From the NCBI GenBank assembly GCA_023417955.1, contig JAEZDW010000107.1:1-9287 (forward strand): 9,287 nt of DNA, in the 5' to 3' direction. The stretch is from Bacteroidota bacterium (GTDB taxonomy: Bacteria; Bacteroidota; Bacteroidia; Cytophagales; Cyclobacteriaceae). Below the pieces are notes generated by a model. The model had not been told where the DNA came from. It made no database searches and saw only the letters and a program-made list of their open reading frames with translations. Both the position numbers and the translations under genes were made by a program. Positions 1-6,175 of this stretch are shown here, piece after piece; the first letter of the stretch is position 1; each line of letters opens with the position of its first letter.

Positions 1-833
1 ATCGCGCCCCAATCGCAGTGTGGGCAGCCGAGTTTCACATAGGCGTACAAATCCTCCTTTCGTGCATTCAGGTCGTTCTGAAACGCAGCAAAATCGTAAC
101 CCTCCTCCAGTTTAAAGTAGCAGTAGCCAGTCCAGCGGTTCCACGAAACGATATTGATATCAGTTTTGCCGGCGACGGAGAAAACTATATCAAACATGAA
201 ATGAGTGTTTCGGGGCAAGTCTTGAAAGACACCTGTCACTTTAACAGGTATGCTGTCCTTGAGGAATATGATTTTACCCATAGCAGGCTGCTCACCGAAA
301 TACTTTCTGCTTATCGATTGTGATATCACTGCGGTATTTGGATCGGTGAGCACCTGACCCGCATTCCCCGACAGAAGGGGTATCGCAAAAAAACTGAAGA
401 AGTTTGCGTCGGCGAAAATCGTCCTGGTTTCCTGGAAGACGAGTTTGTTTCCAGTGCTATCAGCAACAGTAATAAAGAGGTCGCGATCGACGCCCTGCAG
501 GCGCTCATTGTAGTGCAACTGGGCAACAAGCCTCGATACTTCCTGTACGTGTGGAAATGTATTTTTGATTTCATTGGCCACACCCCAGCTGTTGAACGCT
601 CCAATAAATCCTTCCCATGTTCCGCCATCGTCAGTCCACTTAAAATCTACAGCCAATCTTGCCATGCGTTCCGACTCGTTGTGATACTGATCAGATTTCA
701 ATTCGTTGTCAGCGAATGGCCAAAGTGTAAGGAATGCGGAAAATCCGATGGCCAGCCCGAGGATGTTGATGACGGAAGCACCAATGTTTCTACCCATCAA
801 CCTGAATGAGAGTTTTATGTAGTTAAACAGCAT
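1..833 (-). CDS. ABC transporter permease, FtsX/MacB family (3'-truncated by window edge)
   Basis: Partial gene: 277 codons are visible on the minus strand without a stop, and the frame runs off position 1. Residues 1-17 are a basic amphipathic lead. Residues 18-39 form the first membrane helix, with the family hallmark INILGLAIG. From about residue 45 the extracytoplasmic MacB-type core domain begins; the stretch at residues 139-220 (ADANFFSFF, AVISQSISRKYFG, VTGVFQDLPRNTHF) is very typical of Bacteroidota ABC permeases. Family members are usually about 800 residues with further helices after this domain, which lie outside the window. ATG at 833 is chosen because MLFNYIKLSFR matches the usual family start; an in-frame GTG at 863 is the alternative. 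A CPHC motif near the visible end (residues 270-273) is not a feature I associate with the family. The gene follows the kinase gene after about 180 bp and has its own sigma-54 promoter. The exported substrate cannot be told; efflux or cell-envelope functions are the usual guess. Confidence 0.9.
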   Translation of the reverse strand, partial: MLFNYIKLSFRLMGRNIGASVINILGLAIGFSAFLTLWPFADNELKSDQYHNESERMARLAVDFKWTDDGGTWEGFIGAFNSWGVANEIKNTFPHVQEVSRLVAQLHYNERLQGVDRDLFITVADSTGNKLVFQETRTIFADANFFSFFAIPLLSGNAGQVLTDPNTAVISQSISRKYFGEQPAMGKIIFLKDSIPVKVTGVFQDLPRNTHFMFDIVFSVAGKTDINIVSWNRWTGYCYFKLEEGYDFAAFQNDLNARKEDLYAYVKLGCPHCDWGA

Positions 834-892
834 CGTCTTCGAACTTGAATTATTATCCGTCACACGTTGTTCCGATCAGACTGGACTTGCAT

Positions 893-908
893 GGCCAACT
901 GAGTGCCA
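893..908 (-). promoter_or_regulatory. Predicted sigma-54 (-24/-12) promoter of the ABC permease gene
   Basis: The minus strand reads TGGCACTCAGTTGGCC. The -24 box TGGCAC is perfect, the GG-N10-GC spacing is exact, and the -12 box is TGGC against the consensus TTGC. Transcription would begin near 882, leaving about 49 nt before the ATG at 833. The neighbouring regulator is a sigma-54 activator, which supports the call. No transcription data are available. Confidence 0.75.
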
Positions 909-980
909 AACAGCGTGGAGTCACTTAATCGCACGAGAAACGCTTTCTGCAACAACCTTTCGATACGCCGCTGGTTCAAT

Positions 981-1002
981 ATGAAACACCACGCTGTTTC
1001 AT
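981..1002. promoter_or_regulatory. Palindromic candidate enhancer (UAS) for the NtrC-type regulator
   Basis: Perfect dyad with arms ATGAAACA and TGTTTCAT around a 6-nt centre (988-995 inner part). It lies about 85 bp upstream of the -24 GG and roughly 100-120 bp upstream of the predicted start of transcription, the usual place for an NtrC-family enhancer. The same half-site occurs in a near-palindrome at 3957-3985, upstream of the regulator gene. The same sequence could also fold as a hairpin in the kinase transcript, but it has no U-run, so it is a poor terminator. Confidence 0.55.
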
Positions 1003-1012
1003 TAAGAAACAA

Positions 1013-2446
1013 TCAACACCAGAACGACAGTGTGAACACACTTCCCTTTCCGGGAATTGATCGGACTGAAATATCACCCCGCTGTTTTTGCATGATCTGT
1101 TGTGATATGCTAAGCCCAATACCTGATCCGCCTTTCTTTGTGGAGTAAAAAGGAATAAAGATCTGTTCGAGGTCTTCAGCGCCAATGCCGCATCCTGTGT
1201 CGGTCACGTGGAGGTTAATGTAGCGCGACATTTTTTCGGCCGAAAGTGCTATGCTTTTGTTCTCCTTGTAATTGGCCATTGATTCAATAGCATTTTTCAT
1301 CAGGTTGATGAGAACCTGCATGGTGAGATTCTTGTCAATGTAAACGATGCACGGCTCTGGCAAAGGCTTGACGCTAATCCGGACGTTCTCGTTTTGCAGC
1401 TCCTGCGAGAACAGCGCGTATACTTCATCAATCAGTTCCTTAAGGTCAATGCGTTTCAGCTCAGGTTCCGGGATGTGATTCACACTTCTGAAGTTTTGTA
1501 CAAATTCCTTCAATGATCTGCTGCGTTGTTCAATAGTTTTCAGGCTTACCAGAATATCTTTCCGGTCTTCGCCGGATAGTTCACGAACGCCCGACTCGGA
1601 TTTTTCAACCAGCTCATGAATGTAGGATGACAATGTTGAAAGGGGGATCGCTGAGTTTGCGATTTCATGGGTGAGTACGCGCAATAATTTTTGCCAGGTT
1701 TCTGCTTCCCGGCTGGCGAGTTCTGAGGTCACGTCGTGAAATGCGATCAGCTTAAGGTTCTTATTTCTGAAGATAATATGCTGTGAGGTTACTGAAAGAA
1801 AGACTGCTTTTCCCTGAAGGACCAGCTTAAGCGATTCCTTTCCGCCATCGTGAATCTCCCGGATAAAATTTGGGAGCGCCGCGTCGACCTTCCATAGTGC
1901 CTTTATGTCCTGAAGAAACGGAACATTGAAGAGTGTCTTTGCTGCATTGTTGATTAGATGAATATGACCACTTTCCTCTTCAAAACAAATCATCGGAGTT
2001 GCGGCGGTTTCGACAATCACAGTAAGTAGTTGGTGCTGGGATTCTTTTTCGGATCGCAGCGTTTTGAACGTTTCACTCAACTCGTTGAATGCGTGATGGA
2101 GGTCATATTCGATTGCCTTCCTGTCTTCATAAAAGACGATAGAAAAATCGTTCTGATTGAGGGCCTGAAGAAAGGATGCGAGCTTCCTTTCAGATTGATC
2201 CAGAAATCTTATCGTTTCATAAAACATGCCCGCGGTAGCAGCTGCAGTCCAGATTGCGGCCATCCAGTACGGAGTACCAAAAGCCAAAAAACCGGTTAGA
2301 CAGCCCAGGCAGCAAATGGTCAAAAGCCTGACAAGAATACGCGGACGTAAAACCTTCCTGAGCGGCAGTCGTGGTGTTGATTTGTGCGGTGCCGGATTCC
2401 CGAGCTTTTCATTCGCGGTGGCGAGGATGTCATTCACTGATGCCAT
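1013..2446 (-). CDS. Sensor histidine kinase, NtrY-like, two membrane helices plus PAS
   Basis: 477-residue inner-membrane kinase, the partner of the sigma-54 activator encoded just upstream. Two hydrophobic helices (about residues 39-57 and 60-79) are separated by a very short loop, so there is almost no periplasmic part. A linker (80-137) and a PAS-like domain (about 138-241) follow. The dimerisation/phosphoacceptor helix carries LLRVLTHEIANS with His260, the NtrY-like form of the H box. The ATPase domain shows the N box (INLMKNAIE, N381 and N385), G1 DTGCGIG (D416) and G2 GGSGIGLS (439-446). The ATG at 2446 overlaps the regulator's last codons by 17 nt (stop at 2430), suggesting translational coupling; an earlier in-frame TTG at 2482 is less likely. 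The topology suggests it senses a membrane or cytoplasmic cue. The signal is unknown. Confidence 0.9.
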   Translation of the reverse strand: MASVNDILATANEKLGNPAPHKSTPRLPLRKVLRPRILVRLLTICCLGCLTGFLAFGTPYWMAAIWTAAATAGMFYETIRFLDQSERKLASFLQALNQNDFSIVFYEDRKAIEYDLHHAFNELSETFKTLRSEKESQHQLLTVIVETAATPMICFEEESGHIHLINNAAKTLFNVPFLQDIKALWKVDAALPNFIREIHDGGKESLKLVLQGKAVFLSVTSQHIIFRNKNLKLIAFHDVTSELASREAETWQKLLRVLTHEIANSAIPLSTLSSYIHELVEKSESGVRELSGEDRKDILVSLKTIEQRSRSLKEFVQNFRSVNHIPEPELKRIDLKELIDEVYALFSQELQNENVRISVKPLPEPCIVYIDKNLTMQVLINLMKNAIESMANYKENKSIALSAEKMSRYINLHVTDTGCGIGAEDLEQIFIPFYSTKKGGSGIGLSISQQIMQKQRGDISVRSIPGKGSVFTLSFWC

Positions 2447-3806
2447 ACTCCTGCATTTTGCGATACAAGGTTGTACGTCCAATTCCCAACTCTTCCGCTG
2501 TGCGCGTCAGGTTGTTGCTGCATTTTTTCAATGCCATCCGGATAACTTCCCTTTCCATAACAGACAGATTCAATGAGTGAAGTTTGTTTTCTGAATCAGG
2601 AGTGCTGTCACTTAACTGAAAGTCATTCAGCATCAGTTCGGGGTGCGTGGACAATATCACCGCGCGTTCCACGGCGTGTTGCAGCTCGCGGATATTGCCG
2701 GGCCATCGATACTTTTCAAGTTGTGGTAGCACGGAAGGATGTAACGTCAAGCTTCGATGGTACTTCCTTCCGAACAAATCCAGGAAGTGAGATGCCAGTA
2801 GCCTGATATCTTCTTGGCGCTCGCGCAACGGGGGAATGTGAATTTCAACAGTTTTTATGCGGTAGAACAAATCCTGTCGGAAGGCGCCTGTCTTGACCGA
2901 TTCGTACAACGGTGCGTTCGTTGCGCAGATTACGCGCACGTCAAGATCGATTGTCTTGCCGGATCCTATGCGACTCACGTTTCGGCTTTGCAGCACTGAC
3001 AAAAGTTTCACCTGCAGTTCAACAGGAAGGTTGCCGATTTCGTCCAGGAAGATGGTGCCTTTGTTGGCGAGTTCAAACTTTCCCATACGGGCTTCCTTTG
3101 CATCTGTGAATGCACCCTTCTCATGTCCGAACATTTCGGACTCAAAAAGAGTCGGAGGAACGGCTCCAAGGTCAACGGCGATGAAGGGTTCATCCGCGCG
3201 ATGGGACCGGTGATGAATTGCCCGGGCAACTACCTCCTTGCCGGTGCCGTTTTCACCGAGGAGCAAGACGTTTGCGTCCGTAGGTGCGACCTGATCAATA
3301 GCCTGCAATACGCGTTGCATAGCCGGCGATACGGCAATCAGATCCTTTTGTTCGGAATTAAGTTGCTTTTGCAATTCGCGCTGCTTCTTCTTGTACTCCG
3401 TGTTTTCCTTCCTGGATGAAGCAAGTTTGCACGCGTTGAACATCGTCGTCACCAGCTTTTCCTTGTCCCACGGTTTCGGTAAAAAATCAACCGCTCCTTC
3501 CTTTATTGATTTGACAGCGAGTTCGATGTCGCCATACGCGGTTTGCAGTACAACTTGTGTTTGAGGCGACAGGCTTTGAATCCGGTTCATCCAGTAGATG
3601 CCTTCGTTTCCTGTTGTAGTTCCCGCCTGGAAGTTCATGTCCAGCAGGATTACATCGTAGTCGGATTGCTTTAGTTTTGATTCGAGCGTTTTCGGCGAGG
3701 TAAGTGTGTCGATGTTCTCGAAGTAATCTTTGAGAATCATTCTGGAAGTGAAGACAACGTGTTCGTCGTCATCGATGATCAGGATGGTGGCCGGGTGCTT
3801 TTTCAT
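2430..3806 (-). CDS. Sigma-54-dependent response regulator, NtrC family
   Basis: 458 residues with the full NtrC layout. Receiver domain 1-125: acidic pocket D12-D14, phosphoacceptor D56 in LLDMNF, T89, K111. AAA+ domain about 157-395: Walker A GENGTGKE (184-191), sigma-54 contact loop GAFTDA (231-236, with Asp where the textbook form has Gly), Walker B TIFLDE (251-256), sensor I ATN (295-297), arginine-finger region FRQDLFYR (309-316) and sensor II WPGNIREL (368-375). Fis-type helix-turn-helix about 415-455, with RTAEELGIGRTTLYRKM. Phosphorylated by the overlapping kinase, it should form a ring and drive sigma-54 polymerase open-complex formation. ATG start at 3806 without a visible Shine-Dalgarno. 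The gene is probably self-activated through the palindrome at 3957-3985, and the ABC permease is the probable target. Family and domain calls are firm; the targets are inferred. Confidence 0.95.
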   Translation of the reverse strand: MKKHPATILIIDDDEHVVFTSRMILKDYFENIDTLTSPKTLESKLKQSDYDVILLDMNFQAGTTTGNEGIYWMNRIQSLSPQTQVVLQTAYGDIELAVKSIKEGAVDFLPKPWDKEKLVTTMFNACKLASSRKENTEYKKKQRELQKQLNSEQKDLIAVSPAMQRVLQAIDQVAPTDANVLLLGENGTGKEVVARAIHHRSHRADEPFIAVDLGAVPPTLFESEMFGHEKGAFTDAKEARMGKFELANKGTIFLDEIGNLPVELQVKLLSVLQSRNVSRIGSGKTIDLDVRVICATNAPLYESVKTGAFRQDLFYRIKTVEIHIPPLRERQEDIRLLASHFLDLFGRKYHRSLTLHPSVLPQLEKYRWPGNIRELQHAVERAVILSTHPELMLNDFQLSDSTPDSENKLHSLNLSVMEREVIRMALKKCSNNLTRTAEELGIGRTTLYRKMQEYGISE

Positions 3807-3870
3807 CCGGGAGGGTTAGTTCAGATGAAGTTACGACTTTAAGGAATAATCTGCTTACCCTGGAATCACA

Positions 3871-3886
3871 GCCAAAGAGTGGGCCA
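3871..3886 (-). promoter_or_regulatory. Weak sigma-54-like promoter candidate of the regulator-kinase operon
   Basis: The minus strand reads TGGCCCACTCTTTGGC. The -24 box is TGGCCC (consensus TGGCAC). The -12 box aligned at strict spacing is TTGG instead of TTGC, so the -12 C is lost. By sequence alone this is marginal. Support comes from position: it lies 86 bp downstream of the palindrome centre and 79 bp before the ATG, almost the same geometry as the good promoter of the ABC gene. Confidence 0.35.
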
Positions 3887-3956
3887 GGACTTGAAAACAA
3901 GGGATCTGCGATGGTATAGGGAGCCGAGCGATCAGTCAGCTGCCTGAAATTGTATC

Positions 3957-3985
3957 AAAATGAAACAATGGAAGTGTGTCATTTC
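3957..3985. promoter_or_regulatory. Second palindromic candidate enhancer upstream of the regulator gene
   Basis: Imperfect dyad at 3958-3984: arms AAATGAAACA and TGTGTCATTT around a 7-nt centre, 9 of 10 pairs matching. The half-site ATGAAACA is identical to that of the palindrome at 981-1002; the centre is one base longer. Its place upstream of the regulator's own gene suggests autoregulation. Binding is inferred. Confidence 0.45.
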
Positions 3986-4148
3986 GGGGCAATGAACTGC
4001 TTTCAAGGCGCTTTCCCATGGACTTGAAGATTCCTGGTCCAAATCTTCGGCTTGTGCAGGCTTAATCGCGATGGTTAATCTATCCTTCTGTTAAGCTAAG
4101 CCTAAGCCCACAATCGGGTTTCTTCAGGCCCCCGTGAGCTTCTCTTCC

Positions 4149-4195
4149 GGCGGTCATTATGCGAAGGGAGGTTCTCCGGTTGGGCAATGACCGCC
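4149..4195. repeat. 10-bp perfect inverted repeat with structured 27-nt loop
   Basis: GGCGGTCATT at 4149-4158 is the exact reverse complement of AATGACCGCC at 4186-4195. The 27-nt loop contains a further small pairing, GGAG with CTCC. No U-run follows on either strand, so a simple terminator is unlikely. The role is unknown; it could be a structured RNA element, a protein site or the relic of a mobile element. Confidence 0.5.
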
Positions 4196-4239
4196 CGAAC
4201 ATCGCCTGAACTCCGCTTGGTTAATACCTACGCATCGCA

Positions 4240-4257
4240 GTCCCACCGTATTGGGAC
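4240..4257. repeat. Small hairpin flanked by a direct repeat
   Basis: GTCCCA (4240-4245) pairs with TGGGAC (4252-4257) across a 6-nt loop. The 7-mer CGCAGTC occurs at 4236-4242 and again at 4258-4264, just either side. No role is assigned. Confidence 0.35.
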
Positions 4258-4387
4258 CGCAGTCAGAAGGCCGTAGAGATGGACAGGATGGACTGGAGGA
4301 TGGGACGGATTGAACGAGAGTGAAAGCCCAAAAAAGTCTGGTACTGAATGCACGGGAATAATGGGCAATCGGTTTCCTGAACAGGAT

Positions 4388-4405
4388 AAAAAAAATTAAA
4401 AAAAA
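4388..4405. other. A8-TT-A8 tract upstream of the lone gene
   Basis: Two runs of eight A separated by TT lie 64-81 bp before the ATG at 4469. Such tracts bend DNA and often act as UP-like promoter elements in AT-tolerant bacteria; that role is inferred here. Confidence 0.35.
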
Positions 4406-4468
4406 TATTCAAATCCCAGGTAGGTAAGGGCGGAGTTGTTCGTCTGAGTAGAAACTAAACAAAATATT

Positions 4469-5278
4469 ATGGCAATTATCGATTCACTCTTCTCAATCTC
4501 CGGGCGTCTCGGGGACTATACCTTTTACAAGGTGAAAGGTAAGACCATCATGCGGCAGACAGGCGGGCTCACAAAAGGACGAATTAAGAATGGGCCTAAA
4601 TACATTAACGTGCGACTTAACAGCATGGAATTCGCCGGACGAGTAAAAGGGAGCAAGCTGATACTGCGCGCGTTGTATCCCCTTCGCCAGATTTTCGATT
4701 ACAGTATCGCACAAGTACTGCACAAACCCCTGCGGGAAATACAGGTGCTTGATACGACAAATCGGCGCGGCCAACGATCGTTGTGTCTTTCCCGGTACCC
4801 GGACTTGTTGTCTGAGCTATCCCTGAACTCAAACCGTTCCCTGGAATCAACCATCGGGAGGATAGAACAATTCGGTATCGAGCCAAATGGAAAAGCTACG
4901 ATACAAATACCCAATCTGGTCCCCGGTGCAAACCTAGAGATTCCGAAGAAGCATGTTTACTTTCGATTTTGCGCGGTGCTTTCCGCAATACCCGATGTTC
5001 ACTCCATAGACGGCAAATATATCTCAGCACTGCCTGATCTGGATCGCAGCCGGGTCGTTTACGACACCACGCCATGGCTATCTGCCGACATTACCTTCGC
5101 AGGCCACACGTTCAACCTTGTTCCGGAATTGGTGCCGACAAGAAAGGATTTTGCCTGGATGCTCGCCCTTGGCGTTGAGTTTGGCACGCCGACAGGAGCA
5201 AGGGGAATAATACCAGTGAAAGGTGAGGGCGCGGGTAGAATTATCGCGGTTAAGGGGATGAATGTGATTGAAGGATGA
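4469..5278 (+). CDS. Conserved Bacteroidota hypothetical protein (DUF6266-like N-terminus)
   Basis: 269-residue soluble protein with no signal peptide and no membrane helix. The N-terminus (residues 8-70: FSISGRLGDYTFYKVKGK, MRQTGG, then RLNSMEFAGRVKGSKLILRAL) matches the start pattern of a widespread Bacteroidota family of unknown function. In that family a Gly-rich GxxGxxxFYxxxGK segment precedes a conserved Asn/Glu-Phe-Gly-Arg-type helix; it resembles the DUF6266 group, but I cannot confirm the assignment. The middle (about 140-215) looks beta-rich. The C-terminus has short Gly/Val repeats (GIIPVKGEGAGRIIAVKG). It stands alone, with an intergenic gap of about 660 bp upstream and a hairpin downstream, so it is probably monocistronic. 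The ATG has an A-rich leader and no Shine-Dalgarno site. The codons look like those of its neighbours. No function is assigned. Confidence 0.8.
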   Translation: MAIIDSLFSISGRLGDYTFYKVKGKTIMRQTGGLTKGRIKNGPKYINVRLNSMEFAGRVKGSKLILRALYPLRQIFDYSIAQVLHKPLREIQVLDTTNRRGQRSLCLSRYPDLLSELSLNSNRSLESTIGRIEQFGIEPNGKATIQIPNLVPGANLEIPKKHVYFRFCAVLSAIPDVHSIDGKYISALPDLDRSRVVYDTTPWLSADITFAGHTFNLVPELVPTRKDFAWMLALGVEFGTPTGARGIIPVKGEGAGRIIAVKGMNVIEG

Positions 5279-5288
5279 TGGCATTGAC

Positions 5289-5357
5289 TGTCTGGATCAG
5301 ACGGATTAACATGACTATACTAGAGATGAAAGTAATCGTGTTAATCTGATCCAGGCA
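5289..5357. repeat. Long REP-like imperfect hairpin
   Basis: TGTCTGGATCAG (5289-5300) pairs with CTGATCCAGGCA (5346-5357), with one G-U pair in the plus-strand RNA. After a 4-nt bulge (ACGG, 5301-5304) the stem continues with ATTAACA (5305-5311) against TGTTAAT (5339-5345). That gives about 19 pairs around a 27-nt loop. It starts 11 nt after the stop at 5278 and lacks a U-run. Elements of the kind GGATCAGATTAACA are, as I recall, frequent between genes in Bacteroidota. It may act as an mRNA 3'-end stabiliser or weak terminator, or be a non-autonomous repeat. Confidence 0.6.
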
Positions 5358-5518
5358 TGTTACACCGAAAGCCAGGTAAATAGGGAAGCGCATAATCCTG
5401 CTTTCGAAGAAGGACGTATTACTGCCGCCGGTTCAAAAGCGATTCTTTATTCGCCCTGGGAGCCAGAGTACTGGCGCTTTGCCAAAAGAAAGGTTATATT
5501 CGTTAGCCGCCTGACTTT

Positions 5519-6175
5519 ATGAAACCTGACGTCCTGCTTCCGCTGCTGTCACTGTCTTTCATCGGACTGGCTGCGCTCGTGGGCACCCGTGCTTTATTTA
5601 CTAAGGCAGCTCCGCCTCTTAAGATCCTGTCGCGCCTGTGGCTTGCGATGTTTGGAGTTGAAATCGTTGGCCACTTTACCCGACACGAGGAAGAAAACTA
5701 TTGGCTGTACAACTGCTTTAACTTTGTTTTCTATCCCTGCCTGGCCCACATTTTCAGTTACGTCATCGAGAATCCGAAAATTCAAACAGCAATCAGCGCA
5801 TTCTATTGGGTATTCATTCTTTTCGTTATTTGTAATACCCTCTTCATACAGGCGGTCACAGCGTGGCAAACACTCACCCATGTGGCCGGCGGTTGCTTTG
5901 TCATTTTCCTGGGCGGTGCTTATTTTTTTCAATTGCTTAATTCGGTTGACAATGACCGCATTACGTCAGATCCGTTTTTCTGGTTAAGCTTTGGTCTCGT
6001 GTTTTACTTTGGCGGCTCAATACCCTTCCTGGGAATGTTTAATTACCTCAGGGACAACTTTTTTGATTTTACGTCTTTCTATTTCACGTACGTGTACAAT
6101 GCGTTTTCGATGGTGCTTAACCTGATTATCGTAAGAGCTTTTTTATGCAGGATGAATTATCAGAAGTTGTACTGA
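5519..6175 (+). CDS. 7-helix integral membrane protein, probable sensory partner of the downstream kinase
   Basis: 218 residues, almost wholly hydrophobic, with seven predicted membrane helices at about 5-24, 36-53, 62-82, 92-111, 119-140, 152-175 and 187-208. Aromatic residues are rich in helices 3, 6 and 7. There is no soluble domain, no recognisable transport motif and no catalytic motif. The last 31 nt overlap the start of the histidine-kinase gene, which itself has only one helix and no sensor domain. This tight coupling suggests the protein supplies signal detection for that kinase, much as 7TM receptor regions do when fused to kinases. That role is inferred. ATG start at 5519, with no strong Shine-Dalgarno. 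It is the first gene of a three-gene operon. Confidence 0.8.
   Translation: MKPDVLLPLLSLSFIGLAALVGTRALFTKAAPPLKILSRLWLAMFGVEIVGHFTRHEEENYWLYNCFNFVFYPCLAHIFSYVIENPKIQTAISAFYWVFILFVICNTLFIQAVTAWQTLTHVAGGCFVIFLGGAYFFQLLNSVDNDRITSDPFFWLSFGLVFYFGGSIPFLGMFNYLRDNFFDFTSFYFTYVYNAFSMVLNLIIVRAFLCRMNYQKLY

Larger units (their letters stand above)
3987..4468. other. Long intergenic region, no gene, several inverted repeats
   Basis: I see no credible coding frame, tRNA, rRNA or known riboswitch here. Visible structure: a 7-bp inverted repeat AGGCTTA/TAAGCCT (4058-4064 and 4097-4103), an overlapping GCTTAA/TTAAGC pairing, a 10-bp inverted repeat (4149-4158 and 4186-4195), a 6-bp hairpin (4240-4257) inside a CGCAGTC direct repeat, and an A8-TT-A8 tract. 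The leftmost stretch is shared with the divergent regulator gene. The right end must hold the promoter of the gene at 4469, but I find no convincing Bacteroidota -33/-7 pair. Confidence 0.6.

Noticed and set aside
326..628. Minus-strand 100-codon open frame
   Set aside because: It lies in another frame of the well-supported ABC permease gene, and its composition (Ser/Arg-rich) resembles no family.
2447..2482. Longer kinase reading frame beginning at 2482
   Set aside because: The codon there is TTG and would lie 53 nt inside the regulator gene. The in-frame ATG at 2446 gives a normal 17-nt overlap and keeps all domains.
3985..4002. Possible plus-strand sigma-54 box CGGGGCAATGAACTGC
   Set aside because: The GG-N10-GC spacing fits, but the rest does not match TGGCAC/TTGC, and it is about 470 bp from the next plus-strand gene.
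4179..4185. GTTGGGC, fitting the integron attC core-site pattern GTTRRRY
   Set aside because: No matching RYYYAAC partner lies at the other end of the inverted repeat, and no integrase or cassette array is present.
4279..4323. 14-codon frame starting MDRMDWRMGR
   Set aside because: It is purine-rich with an internal near-repeat (ATGGACAGG/ATGGACTGG), has no start signal, and is too short to support as a leader peptide.
4374..4385. TCCTGAACAGGA short palindrome followed by an A run, considered as a terminator
   Set aside because: The stem is 5 bp with a 2-nt loop. The A run follows on the plus strand, and on the minus strand the T run comes before the stem, so neither strand makes a terminator.
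5425..5450. GGTTCAAA string resembling a tRNA T-loop
   Set aside because: No acceptor, D or anticodon stems can be drawn around it.
5478..5502. TTTG ... TATATTCG as promoter of the 7-helix protein operon
   Set aside because: The -7 element has one mismatch and the spacing (13 nt) is clearly shorter than the usual 19 or so.
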